Of a stretch of 64,000 nt of DNA, positions 25,096 through 37,772 are shown piece by piece. The stretch's first letter is position 1. Every line of letters starts with the position of its first letter. Under the pieces are notes generated by a model. That model was not told where the DNA came from, did no database searches, and saw nothing but the letters and a program-made list of their open reading frames with translations. This DNA comes from Casuarina equisetifolia (taxonomy: Eukaryota; Streptophyta; Magnoliopsida; Fagales; Casuarinaceae), in assembly GCA_028551475.1 (NCBI GenBank), contig CM052356.1, positions 7,078,001 to 7,142,000 on the forward strand, in the 5' to 3' direction. Made by a program: the position numbers and the translations under genes.

Positions 25096-25873
25096 ATCAA
25101 GAATTTCTATTAATAGGCCAAAAAATGAGCTAACCATTAGAAAGAGCAGGCTATATATATATATATAAAGGTTAAATCTTAAAGAAATTATAGTTAGTTC
25201 TAACTTATAAGTGCCTTAAATTAGAAGGGACCGATTATTTTTTTACCTTGGGGAGGGCAATCAAGCATTTCTTACTTTGAAATGGTGATCAATTATAGGT
25301 ATGTGATAACCATTAAGTTATAAGTAACGTCATCAAGATGTGCTTCTTTCAATTGGTTCAACAATTTATGAGATATATATTATTATTTAAAGATATTGAC
25401 TATTGGTATTAATTTTGGAACAGTTAAACCACCTTTTAAAAATAAATGTGTAGTGAAACAAAATCGAAATTATTATAATTATCAAGACATTCAAAAAAGC
25501 GTTTTCTTAAACCCAGTCCGATTAGCTACTCAAGGAACGATAATCAATTACTTTTTCAAGCACAATTAACCGTATCCTATACATATTGAAGGTAATCAAA
25601 GTAATTAACTATTCTTTTATGCTATGAAATCATTTGACTACCTTAACATTTATATTTTATTTTTTTTAAGAGGATAAGGATGGTACTCTAACAAATTTTA
25701 TTAATATTAATAAAGTTAAGTATAATAACCATACCTCAAATAAATATAAAGGACATGATATAATCTTAACCCTTAAAAAAAATCAATGACTTACATATTA
25801 AATGACCACACATAAATAAAATAGAAACATGAATTACATTGGGTATTATATTTGTTTAACCCTATGGTAGCTA
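25096..25873. other. AT-rich spacer
   Basis: Very AT-rich with a (TA)n run near 25152-25167 and no coding signal. Confidence 0.4.
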
Positions 25874-26226
25874 ATAATTACCTAATCTTGGATGATCCTT
25901 AATATAAATATCTAAACACGGATGAGGTAATGTGCTAAGCTAGTCAAAAATTGTCACATTCTAAATGGAGTGACCATAGTTGGCGAGATGATTTGCTACC
26001 ACATTCCCCTCATGCACATGATGCAAAAATGCATGTATAAGAGATAATTAGTTAGTGAGATAATTACCTAATCCTAGATGATCCTAACATAAATATCTAA
26101 ACATGGATGAGGTAATGTGCCAAGCTAGTCGAAAATTGTCACATTTTAAATGGAGTGACCATAGTTGGTGAGATGATTTGCTACTACATTCCCCTCATGC
26201 ACATGATGCAAAAATGCATGTATAAG
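25874..26226. repeat. Tandem duplication, period 186 bp, within the LINE RNase H tail
   Basis: 25874-26041 and 26060-26226 align along their length (shared blocks such as ATGCACATGATGCAAAAATG and TGGAGTGACCATAGTTGG) with roughly a dozen differences, i.e. several percent divergence. About 18 bases unmatched by the repeat separate the two copies. Confidence 0.9.
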
Positions 26227-26526
26227 AATCATAAATGAGCATTAATGTTTGTCATATTCCAATTTCTATGAAGTTCTCCATTTTTTAAGCAAACATTAAA
26301 TTAAATAAAACAGATATAATTCAATAACTTAAGGTACTTGACTTCTTACTTGACATATTTTAAGTCTCTCTAACAAAGTATAAACTTCTGCCTTTGCACT
26401 AGTGTTAAGATTCAACGTGGTGGGAAAAGCCATTATGAATCTTCTGTTATGATCTCTAAAGATTCCTCCACTAGCATTATTTTCCGTAATACTCGATCCA
26501 TCCGTATTTAGCTTATATTTCTCCAT
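25874..26526 (-). mobile_element. LINE (L1-type) remnant: RNase H domain, 3' part duplicated
   Basis: On -, 26526-26329 reads KLNTDGSS, then GGIFRDHNRRFIMAFPT and AKAEVYTLLERLKIC, the start of the RNase H domain (RVT_3) found at the end of many plant L1 ORF2 proteins. Further 3' on the same strand, the copy at 26060-26226 reads FLHHVHEGNVVANHLTNYGHS, the C-terminal part of the same domain. That part occurs twice (see the tandem repeat entry). The reverse transcriptase part is not clear upstream, so this is a 5'-truncated, decayed piece. Confidence 0.7.
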
Positions 26527-27827
26527 AAGAGGAGGTAGCTAATGAACCCAGACTCCTTACCTTAATGGAATGTAAACCACATAAACTTTTAATACAACTA
26601 GTGAAATTTGATAAAAAAGACTTACTTGTATTTGGACTTGGATTAGAGTTGACATTCAAAACATCCAATGAATAACATCTTTGTTAATTTTGAATAACAA
26701 CATAAGCTCACTATTGTGTTTTGTGAAATTTCTAGCTAGTCAAATTCCTCTTGCAATAATTCTTTCCAAAATGGTTATTAGAGCTCTCCTCCTACCACCT
26801 TTACATTATGCTAAAAATGGTTGTATCATTCCAAAAACATGTGTTTGAGGATAATTAGCCATCCCTAATTGGTTCAAAGATGGTTAATCACTCTTCTAGA
26901 GTTGTCTATCTTTTGAAATCTAAGAATTGCGAAGAAAGAATCTCAATCTGTCATACACCCTATGACCAATAAGTACGTTCAAAACTAAAAGCTCTGTTGC
27001 TTCCACTTCCCGTGTATGAATCTCCTCTGGATGTGGAAAGCCAATATTCCAAAAAAAAAGAAAGAAAAAGGATTGATGCATTGAGTCATTTTATCTCATT
27101 TAATTACCTTGGACTCGTTCTCCAAGGAACAACATTAAATATGAGACGATTAGGGAGGCAATTAACTTTCACTTTTGGCTGCTACAGTTTTTGAGTCATC
27201 ATTTTTCTCAAGCTAAGATTCACAGACCAAGACCAATAAAGCTCAAAAATGAAATTTGGCTAAGATTATTCAAGCATGCAGATTATGTAGGAATGCCACG
27301 GTCTGGTGGCAAAGCCCTTTAGGATCTCAATCAACCCACTTGATTAAAAAGCTCGAGGATAAGCTTCCTCCATCTCATGAGGCAGCAATCTGGTTTGAAA
27401 CTGCATTGCAATCAAATAAAGGTTTGGGCTTTGCTTTCAGCAAGCAGCTACTGTGATGGACAAGAAATTGCCCACCACCAAAGATAAGCGAATCCAAAGC
27501 CATGTTCACGCAAAACGAGGCTCTACTTGCGCACATGACACTCTCCCATTGAATTTGAATTAAATTTTAGCGCTCAAAGTTTGTGCCATCGTGCTCAGTC
27601 ACCCCCCACGCCCCAAATTTTGAAAATTGAATGAAGAACACTGTTCATCTCTTTTAGAGACACAGAACATTATTTAATTCTTTACAGTAAAGAATGAGAA
27701 ATTCCATTCCCAAAAGTCTCCCTTTGTATCTGAATCTTTTGTCCTTACTCTCCCCATTCTTCACTCTTGCTCTTTGGTTTTCAAAACTGGTAGCGTGGAA
27801 GAAGCTCGAAGTACCCAAAAGAAAGAC
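26527..27827. other. Intergenic; upstream region of the glutaredoxin-like gene
   Basis: 26527-26990 may be further decayed LINE sequence on - but no block is clear. 27256-27456 (+) is open for 66 codons without a recognisable motif. The last few hundred bases should be the promoter and 5' UTR of the glutaredoxin-like gene; no strong TATA box is seen. Confidence 0.35.
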
Positions 27828-28649
27828 ATGGGGTGTGTGTCTTCCAATCTGCTCAACCACGAGGACGAGTTCACCCAACTCGGGAGCTCTGCACTGAGTC
27901 ACCATATCGTCTCGCTCACCTCCACCACCTATGGGCTCCTCACTCTTGATCCCCCACCGTCTCAGACAACTGCACCGTCACCAACAACCCCACCAACCCC
28001 ACCTTCTCGGTTCACCCTTGGCTCCATCTTTTCAGAATCCAAGTCTCTCTGGTCCGAACCCAGGCCCCCACTCCTCCGGTCAGACCGAACCGAGGTCATC
28101 AACTCCTGGGAACTCATGGCCGGCCTCGAGTACACCACCGACAGCTTCCGCTTCTTCAAAGACTCAAACAGCGCCGGTAAAGAGAACTCGGACCCTAACT
28201 GTGCTCAACGCATCACCACCGACGCAAGCGCTGTCAAGCACTCGAAAAGCAGTAATCTTTCGAGACCCTCTTCGATTCTAGACAAGTTCGAGAGGTTATG
28301 CCCGCCCAGGGGAGAGAACAGAGTGGTTATCTACACGACGACGTTGCGGGGCGTGCGGAGGACTTTCGAAGCGTGCAATGCAGTGAGGGCGGTGTTAGAG
28401 GGATCCGGAGTTTCAGTCTCCGAGCGAGACATATCCATGGACCGTGGGTTCAGAGAGGAGCTGAGAGAGCTGATGCGAGGGAAAGTAGAGAGAGACGCAA
28501 TAGTGCCTCCGAGAGTATTTGTGAAGGGAAGGTATATAGGTGGCGCTGAGGAGGTCTTGAAAATGGTGGAAGAGGGTTTGCTGGGTGAGCTTCTTGAAGG
28601 TCTGCAAAGAAGAAGGGCGTGGGTGTGTGTGAAGGGTGTGGAGACGTGA
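27828..28649 (+). CDS. Glutaredoxin-like protein (MGC-type), frame broken before Cys-rich tail
   Basis: Intronless member of a plant family with an N-terminal MGCxSS acylation signal, a disordered middle, a glutaredoxin-like fold and a C-terminal zinc-ribbon-like Cys cluster. I choose ATG 27828 (MGCVSSNLLNHEDEF) over the in-frame ATG at 27774 because MGCVSS is the conserved N-terminus (likely myristoyl and palmitoyl sites). Seen: HHIVSLTSTTYGLLTLDPPP; VINSWELMAGL; the fold at about residues 165-262 with ENRVVIYTTTLRGVRRTFEAC, where the usual CxxC active site is absent as in relatives, and VPPRVFVKGRYIGGAEEV. After RRRAWVCVKG the frame ends at 28649, while the conserved tail follows in another frame. 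The encoded protein is 273 residues, about 50 fewer than expected. Recalled best match is At1g64500. Confidence 0.85.
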   Translation: MGCVSSNLLNHEDEFTQLGSSALSHHIVSLTSTTYGLLTLDPPPSQTTAPSPTTPPTPPSRFTLGSIFSESKSLWSEPRPPLLRSDRTEVINSWELMAGLEYTTDSFRFFKDSNSAGKENSDPNCAQRITTDASAVKHSKSSNLSRPSSILDKFERLCPPRGENRVVIYTTTLRGVRRTFEACNAVRAVLEGSGVSVSERDISMDRGFREELRELMRGKVERDAIVPPRVFVKGRYIGGAEEVLKMVEEGLLGELLEGLQRRRAWVCVKGVET

Positions 28650-28798
28650 GGTTCTTGCCTTGCTTTCGATGCAGTGGGAGCTGTAAGATGGTGATGGTGG
28701 TGAAGGAGGAAGTGGGTCAGACACAAGGGAACACTGTGGTGGTGAGGTGCCCTGATTGTAATGAGAATGGCTTGGTGCTCTGCCCTATCTGTAGCTGA
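28628..28798 (+). pseudogene. Out-of-frame Cys-rich tail of the glutaredoxin-like gene
   Basis: In the frame two bases ahead of the main one, 28628-28798 encodes CEGCGDVRFLPCFRCSGSCK, then an acidic and Val-rich spacer, then RCPDCNENGLVLCPICS and a stop, exactly how proteins of this family end, with CxxC pairs in the usual places. The frames meet in the GT-rich run at 28623-28631; one extra GT relative to relatives would explain the shift. Conservation of the tail implies the shift is recent, an allele, or a base-calling error. Confidence 0.8.
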
Positions 28799-31700
28799 TC
28801 ATTTCAACTGCCTTGTTGACCTGGTTGGGTTTTCTTATTAAAAACCAAACCTTTATCAGAGAGTAAGATTTTGCCAAATTACTCTGATTTGAAGCTTTTC
28901 CTTGGAATGATAGTCTATTGTGCTGTAATTTGGTTTATCTGTAAGGCTCTATATGTTCAATATGTTGTGGAATAATAACAAAGTAAGTGCAATTATAGAC
29001 AGAGGAGGTCGAACCATTTCCATATGCAGCTCAGTTACCATGTCATGAACTATCAGTGGCTTTTCTAAAGTGCATTCCATAGCAGGTTATCTAACTATGT
29101 TTGAGCGGTCCATAACTAGTTAACAAGTATGCGTTAGCAATTGAGAAGATCTTGAAATTGGATGACAAATATGTCGGTTCTTAAAACTTCCTGCAGACAT
29201 ATTTGTCCTAGGATGATAAGATGCATAGTAATGCTTTTGGAGGATGCAACACTTGGACACCTTGGGGCCAGGGTAGGTGCTGCCCCGGCCTGAATTTGAG
29301 ACCTAAGCTGAAAGTGCGCCTTTCATAATTATGCCGTAGATCATATTGAGGGTTGTTGGGAGGCCAATCTTCTATCTCAAGGTGATTTTGCCCCAGCAAG
29401 ATTACAGTGTCCCCAATTTTGATAAGAGTTGATATTTTAGCAGTGTTACTTTAAGGAAATAATGCGAAGTACAAGCTCAAATAGGATAAGAGGCGCATGC
29501 TGTTCTTAGGGAAGAAGAATCTGTCATAGGAAAGCATAGGATGAATGTATCTTAGGCATTGATGATGTTATTTTCTTCTTTTGTGTTTATTTTAGGGATT
29601 AAGAATCGCCGATCAATTTGGCAAATACCTAGGATTTGTCCATCTTCAGTGATGTGACCATATGTGATTAGTTTATGGTACGAAGTCATTTGCTTAATCC
29701 ATGCTACAAAAAGGGTTTTAAGACGGTGGCTGCTCCAACCAATACAGCACTGTGATCACTAATGGTCAGTGAGGGGATAATAATTACTTAACCATTGAAG
29801 AGTTCATCTAATGATTTGCACTTTCTGCGTGTAGTCTTATATACAGCAAGTAATTCATAGCGGCAGGACAAATCAAACTACTAATCAGCTGAGAAATCAG
29901 CACTTGATTCTGATAACAGCATAGAAACCTAGGAAAGATGTTGCCGACAAAATCTAACAGTTCTAATTAGATTCAAACCTTAATCCTTTCTATCATCTTT
30001 CTAACAGTATTGGAATAAATATGACAAAGCATGTTAATCCAGAGCAAGTTTTTGTTGTGATCACGATGCTATGTTGCTCAAAGAAGGGGAAAACTTGGGT
30101 AGGCATTCATCATAAAAGTTATTACCCTGCGTAATACTGGAAACAGGAAAGCATAATTATCAAAAATTTCAGCTTGAGTCTATAAGGCTTAAGATCCTGA
30201 ACCTTACATATTATGAACATCATAGGGTTTTTAAAAGTATTTAAATAAAGATAATCGACAACAATGAACTTAAAATTTGAGATATTAAAAATGAGGATTG
30301 ATTGAAGATGACAAAAAACACATGAACACTAGAATATCTAAACAACTTAGATCTTGCTAAATTTTATGTAGTTTTTGTGGATTATAAAATTCTACTGAGT
30401 CAAGTCTCTTGACAATTTTTATTAGATAACACTAGAAGTTTTTTTTTAAAAAAAGTTCAATTGTAACAATGCTTAGTCCTTTTAGGTTATATCACAGATG
30501 TGTGGATACAGATTAAAGCAGCACTTTCTTGAATCCAGACCAATATCATCACAAGCAACAAGTATGATGGCATGAGGACAGAATTTGACAACCACTAGAC
30601 GCTGGGGACACAAACGATTTTGGTTCACTCGAGAAAGATCAAGCTGTGTTTTCATTACGAAAGAGAATGCATAAACTGTAAATGCTCTTTGACTGCCGAA
30701 CTACGATGATAAGCAGGCAAGAGCTTGACAGAAACTAGGGCCTTCTGGAGTGGGTAAAACACTAAAAGGTGACAGAGAAAGATTACAAAAAAAGGAGGAT
30801 GGCCTTCTCCGAGATGGTACAAGCTTTTATCAATGTTAACAATCCACAGTTTTTTGGGTTTGGTGGGCCTGAAAGGCCAGATGTAGACGGCAGCCACTGT
30901 TTTGGGTATGAAAGGACATGCTTAATGGATTCTTTTTTCTTTAGCTTCGCAATCGACAGAGGCTGAAGATAGAGTCTGATATCATTTTGAACCTGTTGGA
31001 CTCTTCTGTCAACCTTGGACAGTCGTTAATCTTGGCAATGGATGGATGATGCTTACGTGGTGGATACTGTGTTTGAACCAGGTGATACAGTTTGTTCGAA
31101 ATGAACTTGTCCATATACGTCGTGAATTAATGGTTGATTTGTTCGTTCACCTTTCATATATTCCATTCTCTTGTTTGCTTCGTAAATGCTTAAACCTAAC
31201 CCTGCAGATCCTATTGCCAGTCTTTCAAACTTAACTGGTCACCATCATTACCTCCATAAATGGAGGTCTGTAGCCTGTGATCGGCACTTACATACATCGT
31301 ACTTTTGATTCCATTTCTTTCTTTTTGAAAAAGGTTTGCAACTTGGACACTTTCTATCCATCGTCAAGCCGTATAATTATTGTAGGGGACCTCCATTCTG
31401 TTTTCCCATCCGCTTCCTTTTGCCTTACCGGCATCCATTATTTACAGGCCTCACCCCCCGCAAGCGGATGGGTTCGCCTCCTAATATGCGTGAGAGAGCA
31501 GAAAAACGGATGATGACCCATAAGCCAAACCATGCTAAGAATAACAGTGTACACATCAATAGCTAACGTCAAAAAGCTGTACAAATAATGGGAGACATTT
31601 CAATAACTTTTCTTCCACCAATCATAACATGAAGTTACAGGATCTTGAAAATGATATCATAATCGACAAGCATCTGGCTTAATTGAGGGTATGCGTTGTT

Positions 31701-34700
31701 TGAAACTTGGTCCCAAGTTTGTCACCATGAGTGTGTGAATTTATTATAAACAAAAAAGAAAAAGATATCACAATGGAAGCTTTTCACCTAAATTATGGAT
31801 CACAAGAAAATCTTACTTAACTATGAGTTTTAACACCATATTAAAAAACTTATTTCCTCTTCAAAACCAACTTGTAAGAATGTAGAAACATGTATGCAGA
31901 AAGACAATTATTTGAAATGGTAGCATTGATTTGGTATACCATGGTAGGTCCACTTTCCCTGTGGTGTTTATGAAATACTTGTCTGAAAAACCATGATGAA
32001 CAATAGCTCCAAAGATCTTACCTATAAAGCATCACGGTATTTTTCCAAGTAAACATGATTAATAGGCAACGGAAGTCACTAAATTTGGCTAGGGCATGGA
32101 GGAAAACTCCATCCAAGGTATGATCGGTCGGTTTCCCGCCCTACAAGATCGAATAGGCTGATAGCATCTCCACAACTAACCTAGCCATTCCCTTTCTACG
32201 TGGGGTCTGTCGATAAGCCCCAAATCGTGGTTGGGTCCACAATCTTGCCGCATTAAATCGTAGTTCCATGCACTCACTTCAACCGACGACTCATTGTATT
32301 GTGGAAACTGGGTATAGTATTTTGAATGATATTTCTCCTGCCATCAAACAAATTAGTTTCACAAATACTTTTTTTCAGAGTTTCTCTGCCAAAATTCAAC
32401 GACAAAATTATGTTTCCAAATGGGAGATCTCAGATCCCTAACAAACACTTCCTACTGTCCTGAAAAGAGGAGATTGAGAATATAATTGAGTATACACTTT
32501 AAACATGTCTTCGTAGACAGGACTCGAAGTTCATCAAAGATCATGAGTAAGAAGATGACGTTGTTTGACTCCAAAATATTGTAATTAAGATTATTTTAGT
32601 CAGGTTGCGAGATAATTAATCTTATTCCCTGTAATTATAGTGGTAGTTGCACCAATACCTCTTCTTTTGCATTACCTTTTTTGCTTTCCATTTGTTTCGG
32701 CAAACCCAAAAGTTTTCTTTTTCTTTGGATCGGGCATTACCTCACATCACGGGCACGTTGTTCAATGGTGGAACCAATTGCATTGCCTCCGAGAGAGCTA
32801 TCATCACCAGCTATTATGTTTGTTCTTTCCCTTTGGAAGTCCTTATCACCATATCCTTTACGGCATTGGAAATTTGGATTTGGAAGGTTATGGCTATGCA
32901 TTCAACTTCAACATTAGAATATTTTTGGCTAATATGCACTGATAATCGTGGTAGCCAAGTGGGTGGTGTTGATAATTTTATGATTGATGGACAAGACAAA
33001 ATGATACTCACCAAGATCGATTATGGTAGAAGTTGAATTCCCCACTAGGTTAGTGTTTTTACCCAACACGAAAGGGGATGCCATGGATCAAATCTTTCTG
33101 TTTATGACAACGAAAATGGTGATGGAATTCCAGAAGCAAAGGGGATGAATGTGTATTGATTGAAAGGAGAAAAGGAGTACAAAGGGGGAGACCAGCAGCA
33201 AGTCTCCGAAAATCCACTAAACAACAAAGCACTGCATATGCCCCAGTTTTCTGTTCAGGGGCACGTGAATCACAGAATTCACCTAAGAAGACAACACAAA
33301 TACGCCACCAACAAAGTTGTGCCTAACTGGAAGAACGTGATCGCAAGTGCCCCAAAAGATAACTAGTCTTGTATTAGTGCAAAAAGTAGAATGTGGTAAG
33401 CAGTATCCCAAAATGTTAATTCTGCTTTGCCATTACAGCCCCATTCCAAGCTTCAACTCCCTTGGTTTTCATACCCTATACTTCTTTTGAGACAGGCAAT
33501 CCTAACCCCACCTTGGCTTCCATTGACCCACCGACTCATTTCCGCAAGATAGCTCTTGCAGCTTTCTTTATCTGTTCAATATTCCATGTTAGAAGAATTC
33601 AAATGGCGTATCAATGAATCTCAATGATAGATGGAGCATACTTTGACCAATAAGGCCTTATAGGCTTATGAAACTATTGAGACTAATCACCATCCTTGGA
33701 TGCTGATTGAAAACTTGAACGCAATCAAGTGGATACAAGACAGGATTAGGGGTTATCTAAACTGAACTAGTTGGATGGATCACCTAAATGGTTGTGGCAT
33801 TTCTTTCCTGCAATCATTAAGTTCTTTGAATTATATCAGATACAACAGAATGCAAGATATATTGGCTATTCCATGACCTATTCCTCTTAAAGGTCAAGAA
33901 ATATACTTAATTCTAGTAAGCTGTTTTTTCAATGAGGAAAGAGAACAAAGTACAGGAGCAAAACGATAGAAGGAAGCCAACTCCAAGGCTATCCAATTAG
34001 CAATGTGCTTAAAGAACTACTCATCCTGTAAAGAAGCAATTTCTATGCGCGGAATCAAAGATATCCAAGAAAATGGTTTTCTAGAATTCTTTACCAACAA
34101 TGAAATGATTACTTTGTTTCTTTTCGCATAAACTATACGCCTTTGGAGTGATTCTTTCCTCTAAGCTCTAACAAATGGCAGCATATTTTCCCAGGTCAAG
34201 TCCCGAATTACTTCAAATAATTACCTTCAAACTATTGCGTAAAAGCTTTGATGCTTGGAAAAGTGGTACAAGCAGGGCTCCGACAAAGTTGACCAAGACC
34301 AAGAACAAGAACACTTTCTCTCGTGTATCTCAGTTCTTCCGCGGGGGCAACTTGGGTGAGATCAGGCAGGCTGAAAAAGATGGTGAAATTAAAGCTGAAG
34401 TTGGCAGAGAATAAAAGGATATCGTCTTGAACTACTTGTGTAGTTTAGTTCATATTTGTAACACGGCCATCAACATGTGTCGTGTTGGATCTTTCAAGAC
34501 CGTGACCCATTAACCCCTTGGCTCCCTGGAATTTGACTGGGAAGGATACGTCTTGCCTTACGAGCATTAAACCACCAAAGAAAGCTCGACATTTCAGGGT
34601 AGTGGACAAATTAGGTGTGACGTTGATTAATTTGATAGTCCTCATGATCTTAAATGTCAGTTAAGAGACGCATTAATTTTGACAACAAAAAATCGTCGGC

Positions 34701-36245
34701 TTTGGTCGCATTCGTCTCTCCGGCTTATCGACAAGTAGTATGTGAACCGAAACTTGATAGTCAAACCAACATTTTACGCAGAATCTGCTTCCGAATCCGG
34801 AAACATCATACAGCATTGAAAGCTTTGGTGGATGACAGTGAACATCATGAACAACGTTGCCTGCCGCCAACGGTTTGGTCGACCACGACTGTTTGTGCGT
34901 TTCAATGGCTGCCAGCTCCCAACGGGGCCATTGGTTAGAGCCGACGGGTGACGGTCGGAGATGTGTCGAGGGACGGAGCATGCAGTAGGTTTTGGGCAAG
35001 CCTTTTTTGTGGTTGTTCAGGCCAATGATTTCTTCTCCAAGTTTCCATAGCGTATTCAGACACGCCATGTTTTGCGCTCACACGTCCTCTCAACTACAAC
35101 GCAAGAGAGTTAGCCAGTAAGTTTTCAAGGCGACTTTATTCGGTCAAAGAGAAAACTAATTGTTTTCATCCTCAAACTACCACTTATGACATTAGACGAT
35201 TTTCAGATAACCATCTGCGCGTAAGAAGATCTCTTTTTTAATTGCTAACATCAAAAATGATAAAATCAGGAGAATAAACTACATGGGCATGCAATTTTAA
35301 ACTCGAAATGTCCTAGAAGTATATGCAAGAAGATTAAGAAGGAGAATAACAAAAAAATTGAGTAGATCAATCACTTGACTATGTGTTTAAGGTCATTTGA
35401 TTGTAGGACACCCAAAGGGATTTAGGTGAACCTAAAAAGTTAAAGCAAAAGCATCAATTATAATGAAAAGATGTTCCGAGGTGAAAATAGAACATGTATA
35501 AATCACATATATACTTCTTTTTCTATTTGATAATAAGAATAAGTGGTATAGAACCATAGTGTAAAGATAACTATCATAAATGACACACGGATAATAAAGT
35601 ATCAATTTGATGTATGAAAGCATAGTTTACTGTTTTTCTCTCTGTTAATCAGCCTCGAATTCATAAAGTTAAAGTAAAAGAGGGTTCCATTTGGAAATCC
35701 CCTCCCTCCTCAGCAAATGAGAGAAGACACGGTATCTTCTGGATAAGTTTGAGCAGCGTAAAAAGCCGCCTTTGCACCATCTGCATCTTTATTGGTGAAG
35801 CGGTAGGTGAGACTCCCAGCAATGTCACTCTTTGTCGACACCACAATAACAAATTGATCGATTGGTATGACCGCTTGCCAATGTGATCATGCCAAGTCGG
35901 AACTCGGCAAACCCTGCCATGGTTGGTTATGACACCGGAAATCGCAAATCCCACTTAAAAGTCAGAAGGACGCCATGATTAACTTCTCAAGCTTTTCAAC
36001 GGAGTTAACGAATTCGGGTTGGGGAAATGATTGCAGATGGAAAGTGAATATCATATCAACCAAAATAGCTGACTTCCAAAACACGAGTGGGGGAAGGAAA
36101 GCATAGTCTTTCAGGATTGATGATAGTGTCATCCCCATCTCAAATATATTACCTGATTATTCTGCAATACATGTGTTGTCTGTTACATACATCTAGACTT
36201 TATGAAATACAATAGCTTTATGCCGAGATACGTGAGACTGGGGGG
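28799..36245. other. 7.4-kb stretch without a supported gene
   Basis: 3' UTR of the glutaredoxin-like gene at the left, then AT-rich spacer. Open frames at 30769-30966, 32647-33036, 33160-33366 and 34175-34414 (+) and 34673-35068, 35661-35954 (-) carry no motif I know. 34175-34414 starts with ATG in a fair context (ACAAATGGC) and encodes a basic 79-residue peptide, the best small-ORF candidate here, but nothing supports it further. No transposon protein is recognisable. Confidence 0.4.
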
Positions 36246-37772
36246 TCATACTGACAAGTGGGATAAGGGATCTGATGACGACGAGGGGGACGATGATTTG
36301 GCGAAGCTCCATATATCATTCCCGTTGTTGTAGACATGAGAGATTTGACTTAGCCTACTTGAACGTATGTCTGATAATTGTACGTCGTCGTCAGGAGGAC
36401 AGAAAGCCATGTTGGGGTCGCTGAAGCAGGATAGTTGCTTCGCTGTCTCTTCTTGGCCATTGAGCTGAGATGCCACCAGCCTATCAAAAGCAACCCAGTC
36501 GTTAAGCCTGGTCTTTGGGTCATCGGATGGGGTCGTGTCACTGCCACCAGCTTGGTTGGTGAAGGAAGGTTCCGTTTCGGTGAGCATCTCATCAAATGAT
36601 TGATAACAAGCTTTGAGACTCTGGTCCTGATCGAAGGGTGAGCTGCTCATCGGAAGAGAAGGAAGGGTTGGGCTTTCAAGCCGTGGGAGATGCAGGAATC
36701 TATCATGGAGCCCTTCGCCGATGCTCGAGTGCTTTGCAGTGAGAAATATCATGTTGTTGTTGTTGTTATCAGAGATGTTGAGGTTGCTGAAAGATTCGTT
36801 TTCGGGCTTGCAAGTCCTTCCCATGTACAGTAGTATTTGATCCAGGACCCCTTCGTTTCTTGAACTAAGTAACTGGGTATTGGAATCCATGGATATGGGG
36901 GAGGCTTTGGGACTCTCTAGGGCTTTCTGGAAATTCTTCTTTTTGAATACACGACAAACCACCCATCCGTCTTCAGGCATCAATGACTCTCCCACTGAAT
37001 TAGAAACCTGAAATCACATGGAGTTTATCTCAATATATATGACGACGAGAATTCATCAAAACAGAAATTTTCATCTAAGCAATCAGTACCCACAGGAGAA
37101 AAATCTCTCATTTAGGCAGGAGAGTAGGGAAGATAGAATTAGTACTTCGCAGCGAGAAAGATGGAGAACTACAAGTGTTTGATTGTGAGTGATCATCGAT
37201 TAGAAGGGGTGATAAGAGAGTGGCTTACGCTGGTGTCATGGGTGCTTTCCTCTAGTCTATACTCATGCATGATCCAGTCTGATTTTTGCCCATGTGGAGC
37301 TCGTCCCTTGTAGAACACCAGAGTCTTTCTCAGCCCAATTCTTCTAAAGCCACTATAGATGATCTTATCTCGGCCTGTAGCTTTCCAGAATCCGGCAGCA
37401 GTTGCACGATTTGTCCGAGTTCCTGTCGGATACTTCTTGTCTTTGTGGCTAAAGAAGTACCAATCATTCTGCGGAGTGGACCCAATCTTACATTTCTCTG
37501 CAAAGCAGGAAGATAAACATAATCTTGATCATGAATAACCATCACCAGCCTAGGAAAAGCAGGAAAGATACAGAGAAAGAGGCAGTACCTTGAATATCCC
37601 ACGGCTCGAGCTTGTTAAGATCAACTTCGCGGATGACATCAAGGTCAATCTTCTCATCGGCAACTTTCTTCCTGAGGTAGTAGTGTAGAAGCTCCTCTTC
37701 TGTTGGATGAAATCTGAAACCAGGAGGAACCTGTGACTGACCATTTATGGAGAGATTCATGTCTTTTGCCAT
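36246..37772 (-). CDS. NST3: NAC transcription factor, NST3/SND1-type secondary-wall regulator
   Basis: NST/SND NACs are master switches of secondary wall formation in fibres; they bind SNBE promoter sites and turn on MYB46/83 and wall enzymes. Three exons on -: 37772-37589, 37497-37229 and 37007-36246, joining in frame to 404 residues. Seen: [20 protein letters not shown] (subdomain A), [14 protein letters not shown] (B), [20 protein letters not shown] and [14 protein letters not shown] (C), [20 protein letters not shown] and [11 protein letters not shown] (D), [20 protein letters not shown] (E). The C-terminal half has [14 protein letters not shown], an Asn run, [13 protein letters not shown] and [15 protein letters not shown], blocks shared with the NST/SND1 branch, then an acidic and Ser-rich end suited to activation. 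NST3/SND1 (ANAC012) fits best by the N-terminus; NST1 is the alternative. Confidence 0.92.

Noticed and set aside
27774-27827. Upstream in-frame ATG for the glutaredoxin-like protein
   Set aside because: The family begins at MGC, matching the ATG at 27828; the extra 18 residues are not conserved-looking.
32640-33036. Overlapping open frames of 100-129 codons on +
   Set aside because: Several frames open at once and none has a protein motif.
34175-34414. 79-codon basic ORF with a fair start context
   Set aside because: No homologue recognised, no neighbouring exons or promoter; chance cannot be excluded.
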